Source: Torymus aiolomorphi (lineage: Eukaryota; Arthropoda; Insecta; Hymenoptera; Torymidae). From it: 64,000 nucleotides of DNA. Of the stretch, positions 1-11,644 are shown in pieces (positions within the stretch are counted from its first letter, which is position 1; every line of letters starts with the position of its first letter). Both the position numbers and the translations under genes were made by a program. The notes beneath the pieces were generated by a model. That model was given only the letters and a program-made list of their open reading frames with translations. It made no database searches and had not been told where the DNA came from. The DNA lies in contig CM070873.1 of NCBI GenBank assembly GCA_036365515.1, positions 176,072,104-176,136,103 of the forward strand. Direction: 5' to 3'.

Positions 1-1060
1 GATAGGCAGAGCGCCACGCGGAACAAGCGACAAGCAGATGAAGAAGACGAAGCCGCCGCGCCGCTACGAGCGGGAACGCGTGGCCGCTGTTGACCGCTGT
101 GATACGCAACAAGTGGTCGTCGTGTGTGCGCTCCGCGCATCGGAGAGTTTGTGTGTGTGCGGCGCCTCCACGACTGCAGCCAATTGCGGGACTACGCTGC
201 CACCACTGAGAGGAGTGGGAGCGAGAGAGAGAGGGAGAGAGAGAGGGACAGCGACAGCGAAGGCCGGGGACCGTGAGGCACGCTTCGTCCCCGCCCCGAT
301 AGCAGCGAGAGCAAGGGGAATAGCCGCTGCGCACTATAGGGTATGCGATGGCTGGCCAGCCGAGAGTAAGTTGCGCCTAAGTTATACATTCTGGTTGTCG
401 CAAGACTTGTTTGTTGCCGCCGCGAATCGGCGTGCGTGCGTGCGTGCGTTAGTAAAGTCTCGGCCTGTCGCGTTTTATGTTATCATCTTGTGCGGGTTTC
501 GCGACCCTTAGCGCGATTATTTTATTCAACTAAACCGTTCGTTTTTATCTTAAATAGTCGAGTCACGAGTACTTATTGAGCGCGCCTTAACCTATGCATG
601 ATTTCCCGAATACCGCCCTCTACCCTTTTCAGTTGCTGCAGCTAGTCGCAGGCATTGCCTCCTAGAGGTTATCGTCTCCTGGAGGAGACAAGGTAGCAGG
701 GTGTAAGTATCTCATCAGCCGCTTGGAGGTTAGACCAAGCGGCGTTGTACGGGTAAGACCGGCTGCGCGGGTAAAGCTAGGTGGCAGCCAGCAGCCGGTA
801 GTTCGCGGGTAGCAGTTGGCAGCAGCGGCAGAGCGCAGCGCCGCGCCGGTTCTAGGAGAAAGCGGCCTAGGCTTTCTATAATAGAAGCCGGGCTCGCATG
901 TTCGCAACCTGAGCCGAGGCGCTTCTGCTGGGCTACAGGTAATTCTACAACAGTGAGTTGCCGGGCGTAGAATACCCCCGTATATTACCCGGTGAACTGC
1001 TGAGAGGGATTAATACACTCTCCCTAACTGAACCCCGTTACAACACACACAGGATGATCC
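1..1060. other. GC-rich island, no gene recognised
   Basis: This stretch is clearly richer in G+C and CpG than the rest of the window and then gives way abruptly to AT-rich DNA after about 1080. It contains a short GA-rich simple repeat (about 218-250) and a GTGC run near 430-450. Open frames are present on both strands but have biased, low-complexity composition and resemble no family I know. It could be a CpG-rich promoter or 5' region of a gene lying to the left, or a GC-rich repeat; nothing decides between these. Confidence 0.3.
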
Positions 1061-1952
1061 AGATAAAGTGGTAACAAACATATACCACCATATTCGTCCT
1101 TACGAGCTGATACCAGGAAAAATGCTAAAAAAATTCTATTTCAATTAGGGTAATTGTAATTGATTGTTGAAATCGACCAATCAGCGCTCACCTTTAGCCA
1201 TCGCTGAAACGCGACGGCGATGCGTAATATAACCAAGCCGCAACGCCCAACAGCGCGTGATTATTCTCATGATCATTTATTTGTATTTAATTTACTGATG
1301 ATATTATAAACTTGAGGTGAATGTTATTAAAAAATGTAGTAACTTAACATTAGCCCAAGATAAATAAATTAATTAATAATTTCATCGAAAGTGCAGTTAA
1401 TAAAGAAGAACTCAAATTAGTTTATTCCAGTATTCAATATTATTTTTATTACTTAATAATATTATTATTGATTAAATAAGATTTTTCTGGGAGTATAAAA
1501 TAAAAATTGAAATATGACAAACCATTAACGCCAATTGAAATATTACAATCTTAAAGTTTAAGCCTGCTGATAACTTATAATTGTAACGGGCTAGATGCGA
1601 CGTAAATTTTAGCAACACGTAAATCTTATTGCGCAAAAGCGTTTGCTCGCACAAAACCCTCGGCATTCCGCTTACCTCTCTGCCGTTGGCTTGGCGGGTC
1701 TTGGCATCTTTTAATGCATGCGCCCTCCGTGTGTTCGCGAAGGCGGTGGAGTTCGTTTCGCTGACCATTTGATGAAAGGAAAAAATTTCGGAGGGATAGA
1801 AATAATACTTAAATTGCGCGTCACAATCATATTTGGCCTTTATCGCCCAAATAAAATAGTTATATAGTAATGACGTTTGCTCAGTTACCATCGATTGTGC
1901 AACGGGAAGTATGTGCTCTTACACGAGGTAGTCGACATCGCGGGTACCACTT

Positions 1953-2273
1953 CGTCGGCTGAGAGGAACACGGTACCAACTCGGGCGAACGCATAAGAAG
2001 TTACCAACTCGCTCGGTCGGCTTTTGAATTTTTTAGCAAGCTATTAAGAATCCAACGAATATTCGACAAAAAGCGATTAAAGTAAAAGAAAAGAGGTGTA
2101 ATTGGAGATGAGAATCATTGAAATTACACTTCTTTTCTTTTACTTTAATCGCTTTTTTGTGAAATATTTGTTGGACTCTTAATATCTTGCAAAAAAATTC
2201 AAAATCAGACCGCACGAGTTGGTACCTTTTTATGCGCTCGCCCGAGTTGGTACCGTGTTCCTCTCAGCCGAGG
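1953..2273. repeat. Short foldback element (inverted repeat, ~155-bp arms)
   Basis: The left arm (about 1953-2107) is the near-perfect reverse complement of the right arm (about 2118-2273), with only about 10 bases between them. Each arm carries two copies of a GGTACCAACTCG-like word near its outer end and an AAAGCGATTAAAG word near the centre. A transcript would form one long hairpin. No coding capacity; best explained as a non-autonomous foldback or MITE. No clear target-site duplication was identified. Confidence 0.8.
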
Positions 2274-2631
2274 ACTTGTACTCGAATGTGCTGTCACTCG
2301 TTCCTCGCCGACAAAATTGAAGAAAAAATAAAAGTATTAGCGGCGCATAAGTTTTTCGTAGATCCCCCAACCAGAATCGTGTTATATAACGCGGCCTCTT
2401 GCCCGCGTTGCCGCTTTACCTTGAAGCCGATCCGGGCCATGTTTCTCTCTGTCCATTTTCCCGTAAGCTATGGTACGTAGGCATCATCGCTGTGGCGTCG
2501 ACGAATGTCCCGTTGCTTTTGCCTGAAAAACGCTTGTCAAACCTCTCAGCTAGTCAGGTTGTGCGTGGTAGCAATCTCATGCACTGGTGGCCTCTACCTC
2601 GGCCATGTTAGTTCCCATACGGGGCTCTTAA

Positions 2632-3308
2632 GGGGGCTAGACACCTTTTTTCTCTGAAATAAGAAGTCACATTTTAATACATAAATGTAAACTAATTATT
2701 TCATACTTTTTACATATAAAAGTGGGTATATTTACCTTACCTTAAAACTTTCTCCGATGGGCCTTTTATATGGTCCAGAACCATAGTCATCGATGAAACA
2801 AGTTTTTTCACTATCCGTACGCTTTGAAATTTTCCTGTGGATGGATTGACTTCAGATTTGAACTAAATTACTCCTGAATAGTATAATTCTCATATGAGTG
2901 TAGGGATTTTTGATCTAATGAGAAAAAAAAATTGTGCTGTTTTTCCAGAGTTTTTTTTTTAATTTTTTTTAATTTTTTATATCTTTTCATAATTTTTCTG
3001 ATGTAAAAATTTTTTCCGACATTTAATCCTAAATCCCTACACTCATATGAGAATTATACTATTCAGGAGTAATTTAGTTCAAATCTGGAGTCAATCCATC
3101 CACAGGAAAATTTCAAAGCTTACGGATAGTGAAAAAACTTGTTTCATCGATGACTATGGTTGTGAACCATATAAAAGGCCCATCGGAGAAAGTTTTAAGG
3201 TAAGGTAAATATACCCACTTTTATATGTAAAAAGTATGAAATAATTAGTTTACATTTATGTATTAAAATGTGACTTCTTATTTCAGAGAAAAAAGGTGTC
3301 TAGCCCCC
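2632..3308. mobile_element. TTAA-flanked palindromic MITE (677 bp)
   Basis: A long, almost perfect inverted repeat: the arms begin GGGGGCTAGACACC at 2632 and end GGTGTCTAGCCCCC at 3308, and complementarity runs inward for roughly 300 bp to an A/T-rich centre (about 2920-3020). It is flanked by TTAA at 2628-2631 and again at 3309-3312, the target-site duplication typical of piggyBac-type transposition. There is no transposase ORF, so it would be mobilised in trans. Family assignment beyond a TTAA-targeting DNA element is inference. Confidence 0.85.
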
Positions 3309-3333
3309 TTAAGAAGTGATCTTTGGTCTTCAT

Positions 3334-3790
3334 TTATGGCGCCCGCTGCTCCTTTTCCGCACAATATGGGCCTTCTTGCCGTATGAAGCCTAGTACTCTG
3401 CAGCAATAGCACTTTAGGGGCCCCTCTACAGCGTCGCGAGTTTGTGTTGCCTCTTCTATTAGAGCGCCACCTTCAAAGGACAGACGCGGGTCTGGTGCCT
3501 CCTTCACCGACAACATGGCTGGTGTGGGCGACACAGATGACCCTACCTGGGGCTCCCTTATCTCTTCTAAGACCATCTTGGTTAGGTGCTCCACGGTTTC
3601 ATCGGTTGGCGTTTATGTGCGAAGTTTGGGCAGTCGTGGCAAATTAACCGCTGCTATTTTCTCCTGGGGTTTGTTATCTTCTTTCGGGTTATACGCCCGT
3701 AGCGCTTACAGAGCCTCTCTGCGTCCGGAGATGTCCTCGGGAACAGAGATGTCCTCGAAGTCGCTTTTTCGCACCATTTTTTGCAGCCTC
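3334..3790 (-). pseudogene. Decayed gag-like reading frame with a zinc-knuckle-like patch
   Basis: One minus-strand frame stays open for about 150 codons apart from two in-frame stops (near 3715 and 3618). The predicted protein is charged and Pro-rich, and near its C-terminus has a cysteine patch (KCYCCRVLGF...GPYC) that resembles, but does not exactly match, a retroelement Gag zinc knuckle. Its downstream end lies next to the TTAA element at 2632-3308, which may have inserted into the same relic. I infer a Gag fragment of a retroelement; a chance frame cannot be excluded. Confidence 0.3.
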
Positions 3791-4257
3791 GGAATCAAAA
3801 ATTTTTAATTATATCTTTCAAAAAATTATAAAAAATGTTTTATTTCTCCTGATCTTTTATAATGTTTTTGATTGTTTATAACTCCTTAACTTTGTGAATA
3901 ATTTCGCATCTCCGTTTAGAATGTAAGAAGCTTTCATATTGAATTAGAAATTTAAGTTTTTAATAATTATCCCTTGTAAAGAACTTTTGTGTATATCAAT
4001 TAGCAAACCTAACGAAAAATCTGCAAATTTAAATCGAAATGTCTCTGTTTGAGAATGCCATAATTTATAATGAGGACATGCTCTGGGTGTTTACAAAATA
4101 AATTGAGAGCCAAACACTTTAGTAAATTAAACTATAATATACTCAACATATCTATAAAATATAATGATGATTACATATTTACATGAAGGAGCGTTAAAAT
4201 TGATTGAAAGTTGATATAAAAGTGATTCCAAAATTAATATTAATGTGTGTGAAAATG
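3791..4257. other. AT-rich interval, nothing recognised
   Basis: Both strands are stop-rich and no repeat structure, RNA gene or coding motif was seen. Confidence 0.4.
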
Positions 4258-4261
4258 TTAC

Positions 4262-5420
4262 AATAAATCAGTTGTGTGTATGCCTGTTACATAATTGTTT
4301 GAGTGTCTGAGTGTTACAAAATTCTGTGTAAGTGTATGTGAGTTGTACAATTGGAGTGTATGAGTTTTTCGGTGTGAGTGTGGATGAGTTTGCTGAGACA
4401 CGTTGAAAATCACTGATGAGAGTGCCAACCATACAATAAGCAACAAAATCAATTATTATTGATTTGATTGAGGTTGATTTTCCAATGAGATGACACAATT
4501 AGGTATTATTGATCCAATCATGCCTGCGAATTTCCTAATTATACCGCGTGGTTATGCCTTCCGTATAGCAGCGCACCTCTGTATAAAATCGCCGCATGTA
4601 ATTGAGTACTTACCTTCTCGCACGTAGCGTTGTATTAATCGTCTACGCTTATGAGTTGGTCCTGTGATGGTGACTCCGCAAGAATGATGTGCAGTTGAGT
4701 AAGGCCGTAAGTTGAGATAATCACGTGAGGAAGTCGTTGAGATGAGTGTGAGGATGCGCAGCAGCCGAGGAGGACAGCCAGATAAAAACCATAGTTGAGA
4801 AAGCAGCAGTTGAGTGTTGCGTAGTAGTTGATGAGAGGTTCCGCGACCGCCTCTAACGCTGCAAATGATCGCTGGCTTCGCAGCGATTATATTAATCCGG
4901 AAGGTGTGAGAAAAAGCCGATTGCGATGCACAGAAGCAGGTGAGTTGCGCCAAATGAGAAAAGTCAGTGATCAGATCCATTTGAGGAGAGCCAGTGAAGT
5001 TTCCTCGCTGAGAACCGCCGCCAAAATGCAGCAGAAGCCGTGTGAGATGTTGCCTCGTGGTGCGCTCGAGGCATTGAGCGCCGGTGAGAAGATGCCGTTT
5101 GAGTAGCTCTGCCGTACGAGAAGTTTCCATGTTGCCGACTATACCGTATGAGAGACTGCTGCGTGAGAAGATTCCGCGCGAGACGACGCTGTATGAGATG
5201 TCCATGCTGAGAGAGAGAGAGAGAGCGACCACTTGAGTTGATCCACCATGAGAATTGCCGAACGTGTGAGTTTCTCCACGTGGCAGACCGTAACATGGAT
5301 GGATTTTGAGTAGAGTGAGAATGCCGTGTGAGTTGGCCATGCGGTCTCGTGGCGAGCACGCCGTCCTGACTAATAGACTGAATGAGTAGACTGAATGAAT
5401 GAGCACTTCCGTCTTCTTCC
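4262..5420. repeat. TGAG-rich quasi-periodic sequence
   Basis: The plus strand is studded with TGAG/TGAGTG/CCGTATGAGAAG-like words at irregular intervals of roughly 10-30 bp, from about 4270 to 5400, with a short GA run at 5211-5226. The pattern looks like a diverged short-unit satellite. It is followed by a small imperfect hairpin (about 5458-5493) built on GTCTCTCTC/GAGAGAGAC. The long minus-strand open frame here (about 4552-5406) is probably a by-product, since the repeat leaves one antisense frame free of stops. Confidence 0.5.
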
Positions 5421-5849
5421 TCGCCTCGTTGTTACCGAGGAGTGAGTCAAATCAGCGTCTCTCTCATTTACATGTGTAAACGTGAGAGAGACAGTATGAT
5501 TTTTGCCATACTCGGCTAATCAGTGTAGCGATTCAGCTGTTCCGCAGAGAGCAGCTGATGAGTACTGTAGTCGCGCGGCCACCTGCTGAGTTATCCCTCA
5601 GTCGCGCAACCGCGGGAAATTCAAAACATTGATACTTCCCAAACAGTCTCGAATGGTTCATTCAAATAAAATAGTTTTTGAGTTTGATTTAAGAACTTGT
5701 GTTTACAGCAATGCAATGCGTGTTTTTCCACGCAAAATGAGAAGAAAACAGTACACAATGTTAAATCACCGTTTTACTTACTGTTAATTAACTGCTCCTT
5801 TGTTTGTTGAAAAGTGCGAAAAATGGAGCTTACATGTAAAGTATCTGTA

Positions 5850-8310
5850 ATTTTTTTCATGACTGTACAAATAATTGTTAATAAAACTTTCTACGAAAGT
5901 ATAAAATAAGGCAAATATAGAAGTTTTTTCTGCATAATCTATTTAAAAGAAGTCAAATAAATACTAGTAAAAAAGTATTTTACTTCTTTGAGTCAATGTA
6001 TGCATGCTCAACAAATTATATGTAAGTACATTCAAATTGTTCACTGCAAATCAAACAAACGAAAGTTGTGAAATCAATTATCGATAGTGAAGTAATGCAA
6101 ACCATTCTCCGAAAAACTGTATGACTATGTTTTCAGAAATGTATTCAAATTTCCTCATTCTTCTATACAAATTAAACACAAGAAAGTACTGAAATCAATT
6201 AATTGTAGTCAAGTACCGGCCATAAGAACTTTTAGTACCTCGCATGTCAAATTACATTTTACGCCCACGTTGTAACTTCAAAATTATTCAGCCAGCGGGC
6301 ATAAAGTACTACATAACGTGCAAGAGGCCCAATAACTCACACACTCCTACAAAACTTTATAGTACCTAGCTACGTACTTTACGCCCGCGTGAGAAAAATC
6401 ATTTTAATTATATAACTATAATGCCTTCTTTTTGCTTCTAAAATTTATAAGAATTTTTTCACGTATTTACGAAAAGTTAAAGCCTAAATAAAAAAAAATT
6501 ACATAGATACGAACCATCACTATTTTTCATTATTCCTCCTCAATTTTGAACTTTCTATAATATTACGCATCTTGGAAGGACAAGAGAAGTCTAGAGCTGC
6601 TCTAGGAGGGGTGGTCCTCCGATCTTCCGTACATACTTGGCGGGTCCGACGGTTTGCAGTTATGTGGGATATTTAAATTTAGAATACTAAATTTTTGCGT
6701 AAATTGATGAACAATATTTATACCTATAAGTCCACCATAAATAATTACATTGGCTCTAATTTTTAATTGATGCTGTTAAGTACAACATATCCGTACATGT
6801 GCAGAATCATGATTTATATTTCATTATCAAATATATTTTTCCTTGTGTTCGTCCTTTTTAAACGAGAATAAAATAAAAAATTCATATAAATTTATAGCCT
6901 GCTCAAAGTCCTTTACATTTTACTAACGGTTTTATAAGCAACATATTTTATATCCTTTTCCCCCGTGTGAAAATCATATAAGATCTTATATGAGAATTTC
7001 AGACAGCGCATATCTCATATGAGATCTCATATGATATTTTCACGCGGGTGTGTACGTTCTATTTAAAAACAAAGTGATAGATCCATAGATTAGTAGTTAA
7101 TATGTAAAAGCAACCCATTTATACATTTTATCTGATCTTTAAACATATGAATATTTATATAAAAATGACCATGCCGTACACCTTGAACTGCAAACCGTCG
7201 GGCCCGCCAAGTATGTACGGGAGATCTGAGAACCACCCCTGCTAGTGCAGCTCTAGACTTCTCTTATCCTTCCAAGATGCGTAATATTATAGAAAGTTCA
7301 AAATTGAGGAGGAATAATGAAAAATAGTGATGTGTTGGTAACTATGTAATTTTTTTATATAGGCTTTGACTTTTCGTAAATAACTGAAAAAATTCTGATG
7401 AATTGTAGAAGCAAAAAGAAGAGTTATATAATTAAAATAATTTTCGCCCACACGGGCGTAAAGTACGTAGGTACTGTAAAGTTTTGTAGATGTGTGAGTT
7501 ATTGGGCCTCTTGAGCGTTATGTAGTACTTTATACCCGCTGGCTGAATAATTTTGAAGTTACAACGTAAGCGTAAAATGTAATTTTACACGCGAGGTACA
7601 AATAGTTCTTATGGCCGATACTTGACTACAATTAATTGATTTCAGTACTTTCTTGTGTTTAATTTGTATATAAGAATGAAGAAATTTGAATACATTTCTG
7701 GAAACATAGTCATACAGTTTTTCGGAGAATGGTTTGCATTACTTGACTATCGATAATTGATTTCACAACCTAGTTTGTTTGATTTGCAGTAAACAATTTG
7801 ACTTACAAATGTACTTACATATAATTTGTTGAGCATGCATACATTGACTCAAAGAAGTAAAATACTTTTTTACTAGTATTTATTTGACTTCTTTTAAATA
7901 GATTATACAGAAAAAACTTCTATACTTGCCATATTTTATACTTTCGTAGAAAGTTTTATTAACAATTATTTGTACAGTCATGAAATAATTATTACCATTT
8001 GTAGAGAGTGATTATTGAATAAATGAGATTAAAATAAATAAAAGGACTATATACAAATTGTGTTGTTAGAATATATTTAAAAAATTGGTTTTTTAAAGAA
8101 CGTGTTGATTGTTTTGAAAAAATATTTAAGCTCTCATTAAAGTTTTTGGTACAGTGGGAGAAAGAGAGGGGGAAGAAAGAGAGGGTGGGAGAGTTTAGCA
8201 AATAATGTTTGTTAAGTATAAAACTATATAGAATAGTAACCAAATTTATTCTTGCCTATAAGTTTTTACTTTTGTAAAAAAATTTTTTAGAGAGATTTCA
8301 CAATTTTTTA
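5850..8310. mobile_element. Foldback element, family A, copy 1
   Basis: The left arm (about 5850-6665) and right arm (about 7180-7990) are inverted repeats of about 0.8 kb with a ~0.5-kb AT-rich centre. Matching landmarks include the GGGTCCGACGGTTTGCAG / CTGCAAACCGTCGGGCC pair at the inner ends and GCATGCTCAAC / GTTGAGCATGC farther out. The centre has a second small palindrome built on TCTCATATGAGATC (near 7015). The right flank to about 8310 also matches copy 2 (39195-44590), so the full repeat is longer than the inverted arms. No transposase ORF is visible, so this is a non-autonomous element or composite. Confidence 0.8.
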
Positions 8311-8319
8311 AGAGTAAAA

Positions 8320-8776
8320 GTACATTATAAATAATGTTTGTTAAGTATAAAATTACACTTTAATTGATTTCACAACTTTGTTGGGTATGACTTTCAATAT
8401 CCGCGTGAAAGAAATTTATTTCGACTTTAGAACGCAAAAATTTATTATTTATTCGTAGGATTTCTTTTCATAAAATAAAACGTAAATAATTTTTTAGGAT
8501 ATTGTATAGGTTTCGGAAAATAATTCTTATGGTTTCCGAAAAAATTCTTATCGTTTGTAAAAGTTTTTGCAAAGTGATTGTAAAGGTTTTGGAAAAGAAT
8601 TTCTCGTTGCTTGCAAAAGTTTGTAAAGGATTGTAGAAGTTTTGTAAAGTAATTTATTAATGGATTTTTTAAAAGATAATGTACCATTTTTGGAGATATT
8701 TTGTAGAGAAAATATAAAATATAATAATGAATAATTTACATTACATTGTAATACTTTTATTAAGGTTCTTGCACTT
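8320..8776. other. AT-rich interval with short G-poor repeats, no gene
   Basis: Contains a weak repetition of TTTTGTAAAGTGATTGTAAAGGTTTTGG-like text (about 8505-8660) but no coding signal or RNA gene that I can support. Confidence 0.3.
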
Positions 8777-9040
8777 CTATATCCGACAGATTGATAAAAC
8801 CGCCTTCATAACTAAACTCACAGGTCCTGGGCCAACTTCCTTTGGTATAGTTGCTATCTCGAAATCAGAGAGCCGGAGTAAAGCATTGATAATTAAAACA
8901 CCGTAAAGTATAGAACACGGCTTTGCTAGGGGAATATCTATAACAGCATTTCTCTTTGTCTCTACTACAGGAGGTTGCGTGCTTTGACAGACTTGAACAT
9001 TATCTTTTGGTGGCCGTAATGTATAATGATTTGATTCGCA
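8777..9040 (-). pseudogene. Unassigned 87-codon open frame without ATG; possible SLED/MBT-like exon fragment
   Basis: Between stops at 9041-9043 and 8777-8779 the minus strand has a continuous frame with ordinary protein composition inside very AT-rich surroundings. It has no initiator Met, as an internal or terminal exon would. Near its end it reads IPKEVGPGPVSLVMKAVL. The GPGPVS word followed by an amphipathic helix recalls the SLED domain of Scm/SFMBT Polycomb-group proteins, but the rest is too diverged for me to assign by eye. No neighbouring exon was found, so it may be a lone exon, a retrotransposed fragment or chance. Confidence 0.3.
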
Positions 9041-9198
9041 CTATCCAACAAGAACAATTTGTAACGAATTCATATGTACTATGTGCTCAGCACTTTATTA
9101 TAACAATCTAAATTTAAGCACAATAAGTTAGTTATGTATGAATAGAAGACACAGCCTAAACAGTCTGCTAATATATAATAAACTCGTGTCCATTATTT

Positions 9199-9935
9199 AT
9201 GCTTTTCACTTTACAAAACTTTTATTAAAATACACAAAATAACGTAAATGTCACTGATATAAGAACCCACAAATGTATTTCACTGGGAAGCACCATGTTT
9301 TTATATCACAAAAAACAAGTTATTTCACAAATGCTAAATGTTTATTTCTCTGTACTAATTTTTATTATTTATTTCAAAAAGTTTTTTCACGCAAACACAC
9401 ACACACACCGACATATAACAAACTCGTGTTCCAAGGTTCACTGACATAAGACCTTTGATCCATAGATTACCTAACATAATAAACATATTTTTAAATGCAT
9501 TTTTTAAGTTCACTTATTTATTCCCTCCTATTTTAATCATTTCTCCTTTTCACTTTACAAAACTTTTATCAAAATACACAAAATAATGTATATTTGACTG
9601 ACATAAAAGCCCACAAATGTAATTCAATGGAAAGCGTCATGTTTTTATATTATAAATTATTCACTCCTCTCATTTTAATCGTTTATGCTTCTCACTTTAC
9701 AAAAGTCTTATCAAAATACACAAAATAACGTACATTTCACTGACATAAGAACCGACAAATGTATTTCACTGGGAAGCACTATGTTTTTATATTACAAAAA
9801 ACAAGTTATTTCACAAATGCTAAATGTTCATTTCTCTGTACTAATTTTTATTGTTTATTTCAAATAGTTTTTTCACACGCACACATCCACATATAACAAA
9901 CTCGTGTTCCAAGGTTCACTCACATAAGACCTTGG
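9199..9935. repeat. Three imperfect tandem copies of an AT-rich repeat
   Basis: A unit running from a CTTTTCACTTTACAAAAC-like start to CATATAACAAACTCGTGTTCCAAGG occurs at about 9199-9460, partially at 9545-9650, and again at about 9690-9935. Landmarks shared by the full copies include ATTTCACTGGGAAGCAC, ACAAGTTATTTCACAAATGC and an A/C-rich run. The short open frame in the last copy is a product of the repeat rather than a gene. Confidence 0.7.
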
Positions 9936-10059
9936 TTTTGTATTTATTCAAAATTCACAATAACACATTGTCTTGGTATTGTTAATTGTAGCTAGTGGCC
10001 AAAATTACTACCAAAGTTTGTCGTGAGAAGGTGGCAAATAACAACAATAGTTTTTTTAC

Positions 10060-10099
10060 GACGTTTCGGAGATCCTTTATTGATTATGTCCCTCTTCAG
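10060..10099 (-). ncRNA. Hammerhead-ribozyme-like core, left Penelope-like copy
   Basis: On the minus strand the order is CTGAAGA, a short stem-loop segment, GAAAC, then GTC, which follows the CUGANGA / GAAA / UH layout of the type I hammerhead motifs known from Penelope-like elements. Helix II is weakened here compared with the right copy (GGGAC faces CTCC). Activity is untested and doubtful. Confidence 0.45.
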
Positions 10100-10457
10100 G
10101 CAGCTAGTAACAAAGTACAAAATACAACTTTTAACAACCACGTATATTAATTATGAACACATAATTTTACAAGTAACAATTAACCCTTACAAAGTCTGTA
10201 TTTTTTCCTGAGTATTACGGAGAACTATCCGTTCGTCAATGTAATGAGCATAACAAAATTTTCCTATTTATACCTATCATTAATGTATTAGTGTGAGTGT
10301 AAGTAAGAGAGCAACATGTACTGGCTTAATTGTGTAGAGCTTTTTGGATGTGTACACACAAGATACACCTTCCATAACCTACTCTCTTGATATCTGTTCC
10401 ACTATTATATGTGATTTTTTTGATACTAGGAAGGAGATAGAAATTCAAAATTATTAA

Positions 10458-10858
10458 TCATAGTGTTATATTCTTTTGGAAGTTTATTAATTTCAAATTG
10501 CTTGTTATAAATTTCTTTTGTGTGTGTATATATAATGCTTCGGCAAATAGTCTTTTTTCTTTATTTCTTTCATGATCTAATATATTAACAGTGTTGAAAT
10601 TTATAGTATGATTATTTTCTATCCTATGTATGTGTAGTAACGAATTTTCATCTTCTTCCATGTATTTTTTATGGTGTTCTTTGATTCTCACACCCGCGAC
10701 AGCGCCGACAAATTTGGCTAACATAAGACGTATTACAATTATTACAATTGATTTTATACACAACGTTAGACTTTTCTAATTTTACATTCTTGTCTTTTCC
10801 TAGTACTATAATATTGTTCATTATGTTTTGTGTACTAAATATAACATTAATATTTATC
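10458..10858 (-). pseudogene. GIY-YIG endonuclease relic of left Penelope-like copy
   Basis: The minus-strand frame contains GVRIKEHHKKYMEEDENS and NNHTINFNTVNILDHERN, nearly identical to the GIY-YIG protein encoded in the right copy, and continues to about 10458. Upstream, where the YKIN...YVGQT core should be, the frame is corrupted: the YVG motif reads KFVG and the preceding cysteine region is out of frame. The reverse-transcriptase part is entirely missing because the copy is truncated at about 10858. It is a dead fragment. Confidence 0.75.
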
Positions 10859-10865
10859 GTAATTA

Positions 10866-11291
10866 TTGAAAATTATAACAGATTGGTACAGAAAACCGAC
10901 TTTCTCAGGTAGATATTTGAACTTCAATTCACATCATCCGATTAGCAACAAAATAGCCATAATTTATTGCCTTATCGATCAAGCCATAAAGTTATCACAT
11001 AGTTCTTTCCATATAAATAATATTGCCTTTATCAAGAAAGTTTTAACAAAAAATGATTATCCTTTTGATTTTATCGAGTTTTATATAACAAAACGATTAA
11101 AAAAGATCTATTGCACAAGAAGTACTCAACAAAATTCAAATAATGACAACAAGAATTTCATTTGTCTACCATATGTGAAAGAAATCGAAGTTTTTACAAA
11201 GAATTTTTTTAAACGATTAAATACTAATGTTATATTTAGTACACAAAACAAAATGAACAATATTATAGTACTGGAAAAGACAAGAATGTAA
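10866..11291 (+). pseudogene. Penelope-like reverse transcriptase, C-terminal fragment
   Basis: The 141-residue frame carries the TDWYRKPTFSGRYLNF and SHHPISNKI blocks that follow the RT palm/thumb in Penelope-like elements, then a basic, Lys-rich linker. In a complete element this RT would prime on target DNA nicked by the fused GIY-YIG endonuclease. Everything N-terminal, including the catalytic YxDD, is absent because the copy is truncated at the head-to-head junction. The frame ends at 11291, and the GIY-YIG region continues in another frame from just downstream, so at least one frameshift lies near 11260-11290. Confidence 0.75.
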
Positions 11292-11311
11292 AATTAGAAA
11301 AGTCTAACGTT

Positions 11312-11644
11312 GTGTATAAAATCAATTGTTATAATTGTAATGCGTCTTATGTTGGCCAAACTTGTCGGCGCTTGGGTGTGAGAATCAAAGAACACCATAA
11401 AAAATACATGGAAGAAGATGAAAATTCGTCACTATACATACATAGGATAGAAAATAATCATACTATAAGTTTCAACACTGTTAATATATTAGGTCATGAA
11501 AGAAATAAAGAAAAAAGACTATTTTCCGAAGCATTATATATACACACACCAAAGAAATTTATGAACAAGCAATTTGAAATTAATAAACTTCCAAAAGAAT
11601 ATAACTCTATGATTAATAATTTTGAATTTCTATCTCCTTCCTAG
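11312..11644 (+). pseudogene. GIY-YIG endonuclease domain of right Penelope-like copy
   Basis: The 110-residue frame contains the conserved YKINCYNCNASYVGQT segment (the GIY..YIG equivalents, with the Cys pair of the Penelope-specific zinc site), then RRLGVRIKEH with the conserved Arg, and a C-terminal region ending shortly before the element's 3' terminal repeat. In the family this domain nicks target DNA and is fused to the RT; here the fusion is interrupted by a frameshift just upstream. The domain itself looks fairly well preserved. Confidence 0.8.

Noticed and set aside
38..511. 157-codon plus-strand frame in the GC-rich island
   Set aside because: Biased composition, overlaps a GA simple repeat and antisense frames; no motif.
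4552..5406. 284-codon minus-strand frame
   Set aside because: Antisense to the TGAG-rich repeat, which leaves this frame without stops; composition is repetitive and no domain is seen.
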